Source: CAYMYN01 sp964394665
GTDB lineage: Bacteria; Planctomycetota; UBA1135; GCA-002686595
Assembly: GCA_964394665.1 (NCBI GenBank)
Contig: CAYMYN010000013.1
Span: 47,921-111,920 of the forward strand
Reading direction: 5' to 3'
DNA: 64,000 nt
A program made the position numbers and the translations under genes. Below, piece by piece: positions 35,917 through 43,888 of this stretch (positions are counted from its first letter, which is position 1; each line of letters starts with the position of its first letter). Below the pieces are notes generated by a model. That model was not told the DNA's origin. It did no database searches and saw nothing but the letters and a program-made list of their open reading frames with translations.

Positions 35917-37061
35917 TGCTCACCTCCATGGACGCGGCGGCCGTCGATCCAGACGGCGCGCACCGAACTGCGCAGGTCGAGCGGGGATCCGCTCCAGAGG
36001 ACGAGGTCCGCGTCACGGCCGGGCTCGATGCGCCCGATGCGGCCGGCGACGTCCGCGATCAGGGCCGCGTCGCCGGTCAGGGCGACCAGAGCGCGGTCGG
36101 GATCCATCCCGGCCCGCACCGCGGCCGCCGCTCCGAATCGCAGGCCGTGCGGATGGTTGGCCGGCGCCTCGAGGGCGAAGCCGACGCGCACTCCCGCCGC
36201 CGCGAGGGCCACCAGGCTGTCGAAGGCCCGGCTGTCGCCACCCGCCCCGACCGGGTCCATCACGACTCCCAGGTTCGAAGCGCGGATCGGCTCGACCAGG
36301 TCGCCGACCCAGTGTGAGCCGTAGAGTGCGCCACGCAGGCCGAAGCGGCTCGCGAAGCGCAGGGCGTTCTGGATCTCGTGGCGCAACTCGACGCGCATCA
36401 GCACCGGCAAGGTGCCGGCGGCGGCGCGCGAAAAGGCGCCGCGGGGCTCGAGGAAACGCGCTTCCAGCTCGCCCAGGGCACCTTGGTAGCTGGTCGGGAA
36501 GACGTCGTTCGAGAGCGCCGAGCGCGTGAAGGTCAGGGCGAGTTGGGCGGAGGGTCGCACGACTCGACCCCCGGCGGTCTTGACCACCGCGGTCGTGCCC
36601 GGAACCAGCAGTTCGCCGGAGGGCACGAGCACCACGCTGGTGATCCCGGCGGCCAGGGTGCGCGCGAAGTCGGCCGAGTCGGGCTGGAAGGCCCGAGCCA
36701 GGTCGACGTCGGCCATCACGGGGCGCGTGGTGTCGATGCGCTCGCCGGAGGTGCCCTCGTGGCTCGCCAGGGCGATGAGCCCCGGCGTGAGGTAACCCTC
36801 GTACTCGAAGCGCGTGACCTGTCCGCGGGGCACGAGGTCAGGTCCGACGGCCTTGATGACGCCGTGCTCGACCACGACCCAGGCGTCCTCGAGCACGCGC
36901 CCGTCGCCGATCGCGACGTGCGAGGCTCGCAGCCAGATGGTCGCTGCCGGGTCGAGGGTGGCGAGCTTCTCGAGCGCCGAGTCGCGCTCCGAACCGCCGC
37001 TCGCCGCACCGAGGCTCAGGGCGGCCACGAGGGCGGCCACGGGATTCACGAAGGTGAGCAT
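35913..37061 (-). CDS. Exported amidohydrolase-like protein, metal site degenerate (array member 2)
   Basis: 382 aa from the ATG at 37061 (GGAG 11 nt upstream), 5 nt after the previous stop. Signal peptide MLTFVNPVAALVAALSLGAASG. The metal strand GLIALASHEG keeps only the second histidine (His101; Ala99 in the first slot) and lacks the preceding Asp. The C-terminal motif IGRIEPGRDADLVLWSGSPL is typical of the composite beta-sandwich of this superfamily. GAPANHPHGL-like chemistry is absent at strand 8. Coupled to the next gene by overlapping stop and start. Confidence 0.83.
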   Translation of the reverse strand: MLTFVNPVAALVAALSLGAASGGSERDSALEKLATLDPAATIWLRASHVAIGDGRVLEDAWVVVEHGVIKAVGPDLVPRGQVTRFEYEGYLTPGLIALASHEGTSGERIDTTRPVMADVDLARAFQPDSADFARTLAAGITSVVLVPSGELLVPGTTAVVKTAGGRVVRPSAQLALTFTRSALSNDVFPTSYQGALGELEARFLEPRGAFSRAAAGTLPVLMRVELRHEIQNALRFASRFGLRGALYGSHWVGDLVEPIRASNLGVVMDPVGAGGDSRAFDSLVALAAAGVRVGFALEAPANHPHGLRFGAAAAVRAGMDPDRALVALTGDAALIADVAGRIGRIEPGRDADLVLWSGSPLDLRSSVRAVWIDGRRVHGGEQ

Positions 37062-37066
37062 CGCGT

Positions 37067-38596
37067 TCAGTTCTCCTCGGGCGCGACGGCCAGGCGGCCG
37101 CCGGTGAGCACGTATCGCACGCGCGTGGTCGTGTCGAGCGGTTCGCCGTCGAGCACCAGCAGGTCGGCGCGCTTGCCGAACTCCACGCTGCCCAGGCGAT
37201 CAGCCAGGTCGAAGGCACGCGCGGCGCCCAGGGTCAGCGCCTCGAAGGCCTTCTCCTCGGGCAGACCATGGGCGACGGCCAGCGCCGCCAGAAGCGGCAG
37301 GTCGCGGGTGGTCGCGCCGTCGCGTCCACCGCTGCCGAGCAGCACCGTCACGCCCTTGGCCGCGAGGCGGCCGGCGAGGGCGAGGTCGTGCCCCTCGTGT
37401 TCGTCGAGCCCTCCGCTACCGCGCAGGGCCGGCCAGACCAGCACCGGGATGCGGCGGCGCGCGAGCTCCTCCGCGTGCACGAGGGCTTCCGTGCCGCCGG
37501 CGAGGATCCAACGCAGGCGCGCGTGATCCTTCGTGCCCTCGAGCAGGGCGCGGATCTCGGCCGCGCGGTGGGCCTCGACGACCAGCGGCAGCTCACCGTC
37601 GGCGATGCGACCCAGAACGGCACGGTCCTCGTCGACCCGCGGGCGGCGGGGCTTGCGCTCCTCGCGGTAGCGCTTCTCGGAGTGCTCCTTGCCCTTCTCC
37701 TTCGCCTCCTCGACGGCCTTGTCGCGGTCGCGCTTGGCCTTCTTGAACTCCTTGTCGAGCTCGGCCTCCTTCTCGGCGATCTGCTTCTCCCACTCGGCCA
37801 GCTTCTTCAGGAAGTCGCGCAGGTCGTCGCGGTACTTCTTGCCGGCGGCCACGTGGTTCGCCACGCGGTCGGCATGGTCGATGCGCTCGAAGACGTCGAC
37901 GGCGGGCGGCCCACCGGACTCGACCACGAACGAACCGTCGTCCAGGCGGCGCACGGTCGTCTGCGGCGGGCGTCCGTCCGAGAGCGCCACGGCCATCGCC
38001 AGGCTGGCATCCTCGAGCAGCACCGCGTCCCACAGCTCGCCCGTTGGATCGAGCGCCACCACCGCGCCGAGGCCGCCGATCTGGGCGTGCTTGCCGCCCT
38101 GCACACGCACGGCGGTCACGCCGGCGCGCAGGGCCTCGCGGCGCAGCCGTTCGATCCGGGGGTCGACCGGCAGGAGCCCGTCGGTCGTGCGGGTCGTGGC
38201 CGAGGTGTTCCCCTCCTCGAGCAGGTCGGTGGCGACCCCGAGGGCCGACCAGGGGTCGAGGAAGCCGGCGCACACCACGCGCCCCTCGATGACCTGCGCG
38301 CCCTCCGGGGGCTCGAGGTCCTGGCCAACCGCGACGACGAGCCCGTCCTCGACGAGGATCCGGGCGTTCTCGAGCACCACGCCCGGTCGCTGGATCAGCC
38401 GCTCGGCGCGGATGAAGATCGCCGCGTCCCCGGCGGGTGCCGGTGGGGTGGCGGGCTCGGCCCCTTCCTGGGCCGGCGCGGACAGGGTGAGGAGCCCGAG
38501 CGCGGTGGCCGCGCCCGCCCAGCCACCCAAGACCGTTCCGAACCCGAGCAGACGGCCGCGGGCCGGCTCGGGGCTCCCGCTGATCGGGTAGCGCAT
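37067..38596 (-). CDS. Exported amidohydrolase-like protein with coiled-coil insert, metal site lost (array member 1)
   Basis: First gene of the operon; 509 aa from the ATG at 38596 (GGAG 10 nt upstream). Long signal peptide with cleavage near SAPAQ (~43). Fold markers: NARILVEDGLVVAVGQDL and LGSVEFGKRADLLVLDGEPL. The metal strand reads GFLDPWSALG with Trp116 and Ala118 replacing both histidines. About residues 240-315 form a charged helical insert (Lys/Glu/Arg heptads such as KLAEWEKQIAEKEAELDKEF) predicted to be a coiled coil. It probably serves as scaffold or partner of the active members (inference). Confidence 0.84.
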   Translation of the reverse strand: MRYPISGSPEPARGRLLGFGTVLGGWAGAATALGLLTLSAPAQEGAEPATPPAPAGDAAIFIRAERLIQRPGVVLENARILVEDGLVVAVGQDLEPPEGAQVIEGRVVCAGFLDPWSALGVATDLLEEGNTSATTRTTDGLLPVDPRIERLRREALRAGVTAVRVQGGKHAQIGGLGAVVALDPTGELWDAVLLEDASLAMAVALSDGRPPQTTVRRLDDGSFVVESGGPPAVDVFERIDHADRVANHVAAGKKYRDDLRDFLKKLAEWEKQIAEKEAELDKEFKKAKRDRDKAVEEAKEKGKEHSEKRYREERKPRRPRVDEDRAVLGRIADGELPLVVEAHRAAEIRALLEGTKDHARLRWILAGGTEALVHAEELARRRIPVLVWPALRGSGGLDEHEGHDLALAGRLAAKGVTVLLGSGGRDGATTRDLPLLAALAVAHGLPEEKAFEALTLGAARAFDLADRLGSVEFGKRADLLVLDGEPLDTTTRVRYVLTGGRLAVAPEEN

Positions 38597-38869
38597 CCTG
38601 TTGAATCTCCTCGAGTGCACTGGGGGGAGGCCGAGAAGGCAGCCGAAGGCCGCGCCATCACGGGGGCTGGTAGGAACTTCCATGGACGCGGGCGGAGTCC
38701 GCGCGGGTCGCATGATAGGGATCGTCCGGGGGGTGAACAGCGGGCAACCGGCTCCAAACGCCTGGGGCGGGTCGGCTTACGGCCTGCTTACTGCCCCGCT
38801 CAGGGTCCGGGGGGACGTCCGGAGGGGGCCCGAGCTGGGACGAAGCCGCCACCTGCGTCCCTCGGCAGA

Positions 38870-38906
38870 ACCGATTTCCCTGGTAACCGTTTTCCTACCG
38901 ATTTCC
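38870..38906. promoter_or_regulatory. Three ACCG(A/T)TTTCC boxes in the 362-bp divergent spacer upstream of the amidohydrolase operon
   Basis: The spacer 38597-38958 has no gene. Its only AT-richer patch contains ACCGATTTCC (38870-38879), ACCGTTTTCC (38886-38895) and ACCGATTTCC (38897-38906), spaced 16 and 11 nt start to start. Direct repeats at this place suggest an activator or repressor site serving the operon starting at 38596 and/or the plus-strand gene at 38959. No convincing -35/-10 pair was seen. Confidence 0.45.
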
Positions 38907-38958
38907 GACCTCTTCCCGCGTTCGGACCCAGGTCCACTCCGGCTCTCGGCGCCGCTCC

Positions 38959-39447
38959 ATGCGGCCACCTCGAGATCTCCACCCGCTGCTCCTAGAGCCC
39001 AAGTTCTGGCGCGCCCGCCTGCAGGAGGGCGCCGAGCGCTCGCCCTCCCTGGTCCTGCTGCCCCGGCCGGACATCTCGACCCCCATGGTCGAGGTCGAGG
39101 AGTTCCGCTTCCGCTCCCACGATGGGACACGCCTCTGGGGACTCCTGGGCCGTTGTGCCCTGAATCGGGACGGCGAACCCGCCCGGATCCGCCTGGTGGG
39201 TCCCTGCGAGCGCCTCGAGGTCGACCGACACGTGGTCGAGGCGGGAACCTGCGAGTTCGTGCTGCAGGAGCAGGCCGGCCGCCGCCTCGAGGACCGGGTC
39301 CTGGACGTGATCCAGCTCTTCCGCCTGGTGCGGGGCTTCCAGGGGGTCGATCGCAACCGCGTCGCCCTGCATGTTCCCGAGTCCGGCCGCGCCCCCGACG
39401 AGCTGCGCATCGCCAGCAAGCTGCAGCTCGCCGGCCTGGCCTGCTGA
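38959..39447 (+). CDS. Conserved-looking hypothetical cytoplasmic protein
   Basis: 162 aa, no signal peptide or membrane segment. It begins MRPPRDLHPLLLEPKFWRAR; a central stretch FRFRSHDGTRLWGLLGR resembles the opening beta-hairpin of alpha/beta-hydrolase enzymes, but no nucleophile elbow follows, so it is at most a fragment or unrelated. The amino-acid composition is protein-like and the alternative strand gives only Arg/Ala-rich nonsense. It is divergent from the amidohydrolase operon and may share its regulatory spacer. No function assigned. Confidence 0.65.
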   Translation: MRPPRDLHPLLLEPKFWRARLQEGAERSPSLVLLPRPDISTPMVEVEEFRFRSHDGTRLWGLLGRCALNRDGEPARIRLVGPCERLEVDRHVVEAGTCEFVLQEQAGRRLEDRVLDVIQLFRLVRGFQGVDRNRVALHVPESGRAPDELRIASKLQLAGLAC

Positions 39448-39493
39448 CCCGGCGCGGCCCAGGCGGGCCCACCGAACGGCCGAGGGCTCACCG

Positions 39494-40411
39494 TCACTCG
39501 ACGTCCAGGGTGGCGACGAGATCGCGCAGCACCGGCCACACCGTCTCGGGGCAGACGACGACGAGGACGTTCCGGCTCGCGACGGGCTGCGCCACGACGC
39601 CGCTCTGGACGGCGCGCACCAACGGCGCGAGGTTCGAGGCCTCCGCGTGGGACAGCGGCAGGACGCGCAGGACCACGGGGTCCTCCCGGGTCGATTGCCG
39701 AGCCTCTACCTCCAGCACCAGCTCGCCGACGTCGGCGACCCAGGGACCCGGGCCCGTGATCCAGAACGAGCCCGCCGCGACGGGCACCAGCCGCTGGAGG
39801 TTGGGCTCGGTGATCACCTGGCGCAGGGCGTTCGAGAGCACCCGAACGTCGACGTTGGGCAGGTTCAGCAGCACGGTGAAGAGCACCGTCGGATGGGCCC
39901 TCGCTAGCGGCAGGTCCGTGGCTGGGATCACGATCGTGTCCGCGGCGACCATGGTGCGAGCCGCAGTGCGCAGCCCGTGGATCGCCAGGAGCCGGAGCTC
40001 GCCGTACGCCTTGGGGGCGAGCACGAACTCCCCCGCCAGCACGCCCTCGACGAAGGGCTGGACCGACTGCTGGGGCACGCGCAGGGGGCCGGTCACGGGC
40101 AGCGTCGTGCGCTGGAGCAACTGGCGGGTCTCCACTCCCGAACGCGGCCCGAGGATCAGGATCTGGCCGGTCAGATCCGCATACCGCGTCAGCAGGTCGA
40201 GCAGCGAAGGCGTCGAGCGCGTGTCGGACCACTCGAGGACCAGGTCGCCCCGGGCCGACGGGAAGAGCGGGAATGGGGAGACCCCGTCCGAGGCGGCGAT
40301 CGGAGGAGGCTCCCCTTCGGGAGCGACCGGGGCGACCTCCTCGACGACCGTGCGGCACGACGTCCCCAGGAGCGAGAGGCACAAGCACAGCAGGCGGGTC
40401 GAGGTATCCAT
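39494..40411 (-). CDS. Orphan secretin-N-domain-like exported protein (paralogue of 47180-48133)
   Basis: 305 aa from the ATG at 40411 (GGGGGAG close upstream); an in-frame ATG at 40423 is the alternative. The leader MDTSTRLLCLCLSLLGTSC suggests a lipoprotein. The first half resembles the STN/N0 domain (LVLEWSDTRSTPSLLDLLTRYADLTGQ). The second half has LPLSHAEASNLAPLVRAV and ends VVVCPETVWPVLRDLVATLDVE, typical of secretin N1-type domains that close with NxLIV...IxxLD. The outer-membrane barrel domain is absent. Same layout as the gene at 47180, which also ends in LDVE. It may be a periplasmic ring or partner component. Confidence 0.75.
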   Translation of the reverse strand: MDTSTRLLCLCLSLLGTSCRTVVEEVAPVAPEGEPPPIAASDGVSPFPLFPSARGDLVLEWSDTRSTPSLLDLLTRYADLTGQILILGPRSGVETRQLLQRTTLPVTGPLRVPQQSVQPFVEGVLAGEFVLAPKAYGELRLLAIHGLRTAARTMVAADTIVIPATDLPLARAHPTVLFTVLLNLPNVDVRVLSNALRQVITEPNLQRLVPVAAGSFWITGPGPWVADVGELVLEVEARQSTREDPVVLRVLPLSHAEASNLAPLVRAVQSGVVAQPVASRNVLVVVCPETVWPVLRDLVATLDVE

Positions 40412-40508
40412 GGGCTCCCCCATCGGCGCACTGCGATGGCTGGCAAGCGCGCGCGGCCAGCATCGTCTACCGGCCGAGCGCCCTCCCGTAACCCGCGATC
40501 CGCTCGCT

Positions 40509-41363
40509 TCAGCGGACCAGGGCCACGGAGGCCGAGGCGCCCAGGCGGGTCGCGCCGGCCTCGATCATGCGACGCGCGGTGTCCTTGTCGCGCACGCCTC
40601 CCGAGGCTTTGACGCCCAGGGTCGAGCCCACGGCGCGGCGCATGAGGGCCACGTCCTCGACGGTCGCGCCGCCCTTCGAGAAGCCCGTCGAGGTCTTGAC
40701 GAAGTCCGCTCCCGCGCGCACCGCGGCCTGACAGGCGCGCACCTTCTCGGCGTCGGTCAGGAGACACGTTTCGAGGATGACCTTGAGCTTCGCGCCGAGT
40801 TGGTGGCAGACCTGCGCCACGCCGGCGATGTCGCGTTGCACGAAGTCGTCGTCGCCCGAACGCAGGGCGCCGACATGGATCACCATGTCGATCTCGCAGG
40901 CCCCGTCCTCGATGGCGCGCCGGGCCTCGTAGACCTTGACCTCGCTGACGCACGCGCCCAGGGGGAAGCCGACCACGGCGCACGTGAGCACGCCCGAGCC
41001 GGACAGGATCTCCGCGCAGCGCCGCACCCAACTGCCGTTGACGCACACGCTGGCGAAGCGGTGCTCCAGGGCTTGCCCGCACAGCTCGTCGATCTCGGCG
41101 GCGGTCGCATCGGGCTTGAGCAGCGTGTGGTCGATATAGGACGCCATGTCGCCCAGCATGCCGCCCGAGTGCGTACGCAGCCCAACCCGACAAGCGCCGG
41201 CGCGCACGATGCGCCCGACGTCGTCGGGGCACACGTCGACGCAGACCTGGGTGCAGCCCCACGGCTCTCCGCCGACGCTGTCGAAGCCGCGCTCGAGGAT
41301 CTGACGCGCGACCTCCTCCAGGACGCGCTCCAACCGCGCGCGATCGATCGCGGCGCCCTTCAA
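40509..41363 (-). CDS. deoC: Deoxyribose-phosphate aldolase with N-terminal extension (possible microcompartment cargo)
   Basis: Cleaves 2-deoxyribose-5-phosphate to glyceraldehyde-3-phosphate and acetaldehyde. 284 aa from the TTG at 41363, which overlaps the rpiB stop and has GGAAGG about 6 nt upstream. The class I aldolase core starts near YIDHTLLKPDAT (~76) and has the catalytic residues: CEIDMVIHVGAL (D159), Schiff-base lysine K223 in FVKTSTGFSKGG, and K252 in VKASGGVRD. The first ~75 residues are extra compared with typical DeoC: an amphipathic helix (DRARLERVLEEVARQILER) then a Cys-rich stretch with CTQVCVDVC. Such helices target cargo to bacterial microcompartments, and DeoC with RpiB is the signature of the SPU class (established); applying that here is inference. 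Confidence 0.88.
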   Translation of the reverse strand: MKGAAIDRARLERVLEEVARQILERGFDSVGGEPWGCTQVCVDVCPDDVGRIVRAGACRVGLRTHSGGMLGDMASYIDHTLLKPDATAAEIDELCGQALEHRFASVCVNGSWVRRCAEILSGSGVLTCAVVGFPLGACVSEVKVYEARRAIEDGACEIDMVIHVGALRSGDDDFVQRDIAGVAQVCHQLGAKLKVILETCLLTDAEKVRACQAAVRAGADFVKTSTGFSKGGATVEDVALMRRAVGSTLGVKASGGVRDKDTARRMIEAGATRLGASASVALVR

Positions 41364-42148
41364 GAGCGACCTTCCGTGCTGCGCGCACTTCCCGCAGGGC
41401 GGGAGTAGCGGGCCTCGATGGCCGTGATCTTGTCGACGCGCCGCCGGTGGCGCTCGCCGCCCTCGGTCGTCGAGAGGAAGGCGCGCAGGATACGCTCGGC
41501 CTCGAGCTCGCCGAGCACGCGCCCACCCAGGGTCAACACGTTGGCCAGGTTGTGCTCCCGCGCGTTCCGCGCCAAGACCTCGCTGGTGCAACAGGCGGCC
41601 CGCACGCCGGGCACTTTGTTCGCCGCCATGGCCGACCCGATGCCTGCCCCGTCCACGCACACGCCCAGGTCGCAGCGCCCCTCGACCACCGCCTCCGCGA
41701 CCGCCTGCGCGAAGTCGGGGTAGTCGACGGCGTTCTCGTCGTGGGTGCCGAGGTCGAGCGGCGTGTGCCCCAACTCGCGCAGCCAACCCAGGACCGCGAC
41801 CTTGAGAGCGAACCCACCGTGGTCGGCGCCGACCGCGATCCGCAGGGGGCCAGCGCGCCGCGCCTCGGCTCCCTCGATGCCGCGCCGCCAAGCCTCTTCC
41901 TCGGCCAGGGGCGTGAATCGCGCCCCGGCGGGCGGGACGAAGCCCTCGCGTTCGAGGCAGCGGGCCGTCACCAGCGGCCGCCCACCGCGACCGGCCGATC
42001 GCGGTCGGCGCTCCGCGGGCCCCGGCGCCCCAGCTGCGGGCTGGACCTCGACGTGGACGCCCGCCGATCGCGTCCCGCCGGACTCCGTCCCGCGTGCAGC
42101 CAACACGCGCCCGACCACCCGGCGCACCAGTTCGGAGACCTCGTCCAT
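41360..42148 (-). CDS. rpiB: RpiB-family sugar-phosphate isomerase with ~100-residue N-terminal extension
   Basis: 262 aa. The C-terminal part (~101-260) is RpiB/LacA-B: IAVGADHGGFALK (D109, H110), DGAGIGSAMAANKVPG and NAREHNLANVLTLGGRVLG. The position of the E. coli catalytic cysteine (CGTGIG) is Asp166 here. The extension starts with an amphipathic helix, MDEVSELVRRVVGRVLAARG, like the encapsulation peptides of microcompartment enzymes, then a Pro/Arg-rich linker and the segment GARFTPLAEEEAWRRGI, resembling a motif I associate with microcompartment-locus proteins. Downstream and overlapping is deoC; 12 nt upstream is an aminotransferase gene. No shell gene is in this window. Confidence 0.87.
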   Translation of the reverse strand: MDEVSELVRRVVGRVLAARGTESGGTRSAGVHVEVQPAAGAPGPAERRPRSAGRGGRPLVTARCLEREGFVPPAGARFTPLAEEEAWRRGIEGAEARRAGPLRIAVGADHGGFALKVAVLGWLRELGHTPLDLGTHDENAVDYPDFAQAVAEAVVEGRCDLGVCVDGAGIGSAMAANKVPGVRAACCTSEVLARNAREHNLANVLTLGGRVLGELEAERILRAFLSTTEGGERHRRRVDKITAIEARYSRPAGSARSTEGRS

Positions 42149-42160
42149 GGGCGCGGAATG

Positions 42161-43129
42161 CTAGCAGGAAGCGGTGGCGCCCGAACGGGCCGCGAAGGCG
42201 GGCTCGAGGGGGTGGGTCAGGATCGGGTAGCCGCCGCGTGCGGTCAGGCCGCGGAAGTGCTCCGAGAGCCGCAGGGTCAGGGGGCCCGGGCCACCCGTTC
42301 CGATCGTGCGGCCGTCGATGTGGGTGACGGGGGCCAGCTCGCCCATCGTGCCCGTGCAGAAGACCTCGTCGGCGCGGTGGAACTCGCTCGAGGAGAGGTC
42401 GTCCTCCCGACAGGGGATCGCGTGTTCGGCGCACAGCTCGATCACCGTCGCGCGGGTGATCCCCTCCGGGCAGGCGACCGCCCGCGGCGTGCGCACGCGG
42501 CCGTCCTCGACCAAGAACAGGTTCGTCGCGTTCGTCTCGGCCACGAAGCCGCGCGTGTCGAGCATCAAGGCATCGTCCGCGCCCGCGACGTTGGCCTCGA
42601 TCTTGGCCAAGATCGACTGCAACAGGTTGTTGTGGTGGATCTTGGGATCCAGGCAATCCGGCGGGAATCGACGCACGCTGCTGGTCACCAGGGTGAGTCC
42701 GCCCTGATCGGCCAAGGACTTGGAGTAGACCGGGGGCTTGTGCTCGGCGAGCACGATCAGCGTCGGCCCGGACTGATTGAGGCGCGGGTCCATGCCCGAG
42801 GTGACCTTGACGCCGCGCGTGAGCGTGAGCCGGATGTGAACCCCGTCGCGCATCGAGTTGGCCTCGAGCGTGCGGCGGATCTCGGCCGCGACGACTTCCT
42901 TGGGAGGAATCTCCGCGAACGCCAGGGCCTTCGCCGAGTGCGTCAGGCGCTCGAGGTGCTCCATCAGCTTGAAGATGCGCCCGTCGTAGAGGCGCAGGCC
43001 TTCCCAGACCGCGTCGCCCCCCTGCACGGCCGAGTCGAAGGGGCTGATCCCGGCCTGGTCGCGGTGGATCAGTCGGCCGTTGATGTTGACCAGTAGGTCG
43101 CGATTGCGCGGGTCGTAGACTTGGAGCAT
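42161..43129 (-). CDS. Class IV PLP-dependent aminotransferase (branched-chain aminotransferase-like)
   Basis: 322 aa. Fold-type IV features: NINGRLIHRDQAGISPFDSAVQGGDAVWEGLRLY at the start, Schiff-base Lys in CLDPKIHHNN, EtNATNLFLVEDG-type segment (FVAETNATNLFLV), and GITRATVIEL followed by ADEVFCTGTMGELAPV. The family transfers amino groups from branched-chain or D-amino acids to 2-oxoglutarate; specificity is not set. It starts 9 nt after a sulfotransferase-like gene, a pairing that is fused into one protein in plant branched-chain-aminotransferase-like proteins, which supports a functional link. rpiB follows after 12 nt. Confidence 0.87.
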   Translation of the reverse strand: MLQVYDPRNRDLLVNINGRLIHRDQAGISPFDSAVQGGDAVWEGLRLYDGRIFKLMEHLERLTHSAKALAFAEIPPKEVVAAEIRRTLEANSMRDGVHIRLTLTRGVKVTSGMDPRLNQSGPTLIVLAEHKPPVYSKSLADQGGLTLVTSSVRRFPPDCLDPKIHHNNLLQSILAKIEANVAGADDALMLDTRGFVAETNATNLFLVEDGRVRTPRAVACPEGITRATVIELCAEHAIPCREDDLSSSEFHRADEVFCTGTMGELAPVTHIDGRTIGTGGPGPLTLRLSEHFRGLTARGGYPILTHPLEPAFAARSGATASC

Positions 43130-43138
43130 CGCTGGGGA

Positions 43139-43888
43139 TCAGGCGGGAACGGGGCGTAGGCGGGCGGCGTGCAACCGGCGGTAGGGCTCGCGGCAACGTG
43201 CCTCGAGCTCCGCGAGCCCCGCGGGAAGCGTGCTCTCCTTCGGCACGAAGGGCTCGAATCCGGTCGAGCGCTCGACGTTCCCGTACCAGTGCTTGGCCCA
43301 GACGCCGTCCGTGGGCCGCGGGCCCGGGGGCCAGGAGAGCATGTCGGCGGTGAACGGCAGGTCGAGGGCCTGACAGAGCGCGCGCAGGATGCCCTCGGGG
43401 TCGCGCAGGAGATCGGTCGAATCGACGACCGGTGGGGTCACGCCACACCGCTCCCGGACGCGCTCGAAGAGCTCGAGCTGCTGCGGATACCCGGTGTCCG
43501 CCAACGAGACGTCCGGCAGCTTGGCTTGGAGGCTGGGGAGCAGCTCCCGCGGATCGCGGATCAGGAAGGCATGCGTCAGGCGATCCAGCCAACCGCGTTC
43601 GATGTCCGGCAGCAGGTGGTGGGCCATGTGCTTCTGGTAGAAGACCCGCTTGCCACCTGGCACCGCGCCCACGAGGTGCTCGGCCACCGCACGCCAGTCG
43701 GTCGGCTGCGAGCGCACGACCTCGTCGAACAGCGCGTGCCGCCGGCCGGTGGCAGCCAGGTAGTGCGCGTAGAGCGGCTCGTCGATCACGAAGGTGTCGG
43801 CGCGGTTCTCGAAGGCGCGCATGAGGGCGGTCGAGACGGTGCGCGGGCAGCACCACATCGCCAGATGCAGGGGTCGGTCGGCGGCCAT
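43139..43888 (-). CDS. Sulfotransferase-like P-loop protein partnered with the aminotransferase
   Basis: 249 aa from the ATG at 43888 (GGAG 9 nt upstream); an in-frame ATG at 43921 is possible. The N-terminal phosphosulfate-binding-type loop reads MWCCPRTVSTALMRAFENR, then VIDEPLYAHYL, and later HAFLIRDPRELLPSL, which fit the sulfotransferase fold (the last being the 3'-phosphate-binding strand). The exact substrate is unknown, and the group is often linked to class IV aminotransferases. It is the first gene of a four-gene minus-strand operon (sulfotransferase-like, aminotransferase, rpiB, deoC). Confidence 0.82.
   Translation of the reverse strand: MAADRPLHLAMWCCPRTVSTALMRAFENRADTFVIDEPLYAHYLAATGRRHALFDEVVRSQPTDWRAVAEHLVGAVPGGKRVFYQKHMAHHLLPDIERGWLDRLTHAFLIRDPRELLPSLQAKLPDVSLADTGYPQQLELFERVRERCGVTPPVVDSTDLLRDPEGILRALCQALDLPFTADMLSWPPGPRPTDGVWAKHWYGNVERSTGFEPFVPKESTLPAGLAELEARCREPYRRLHAARLRPVPA

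Noticed and set aside
37800..38956. Gene in the spacer upstream of the amidohydrolase operon on the minus strand (extension of member 1 to 38713)
   Set aside because: The extra N-terminus precedes a good ribosome-binding site and signal peptide at 38596 and has no protein-like character.
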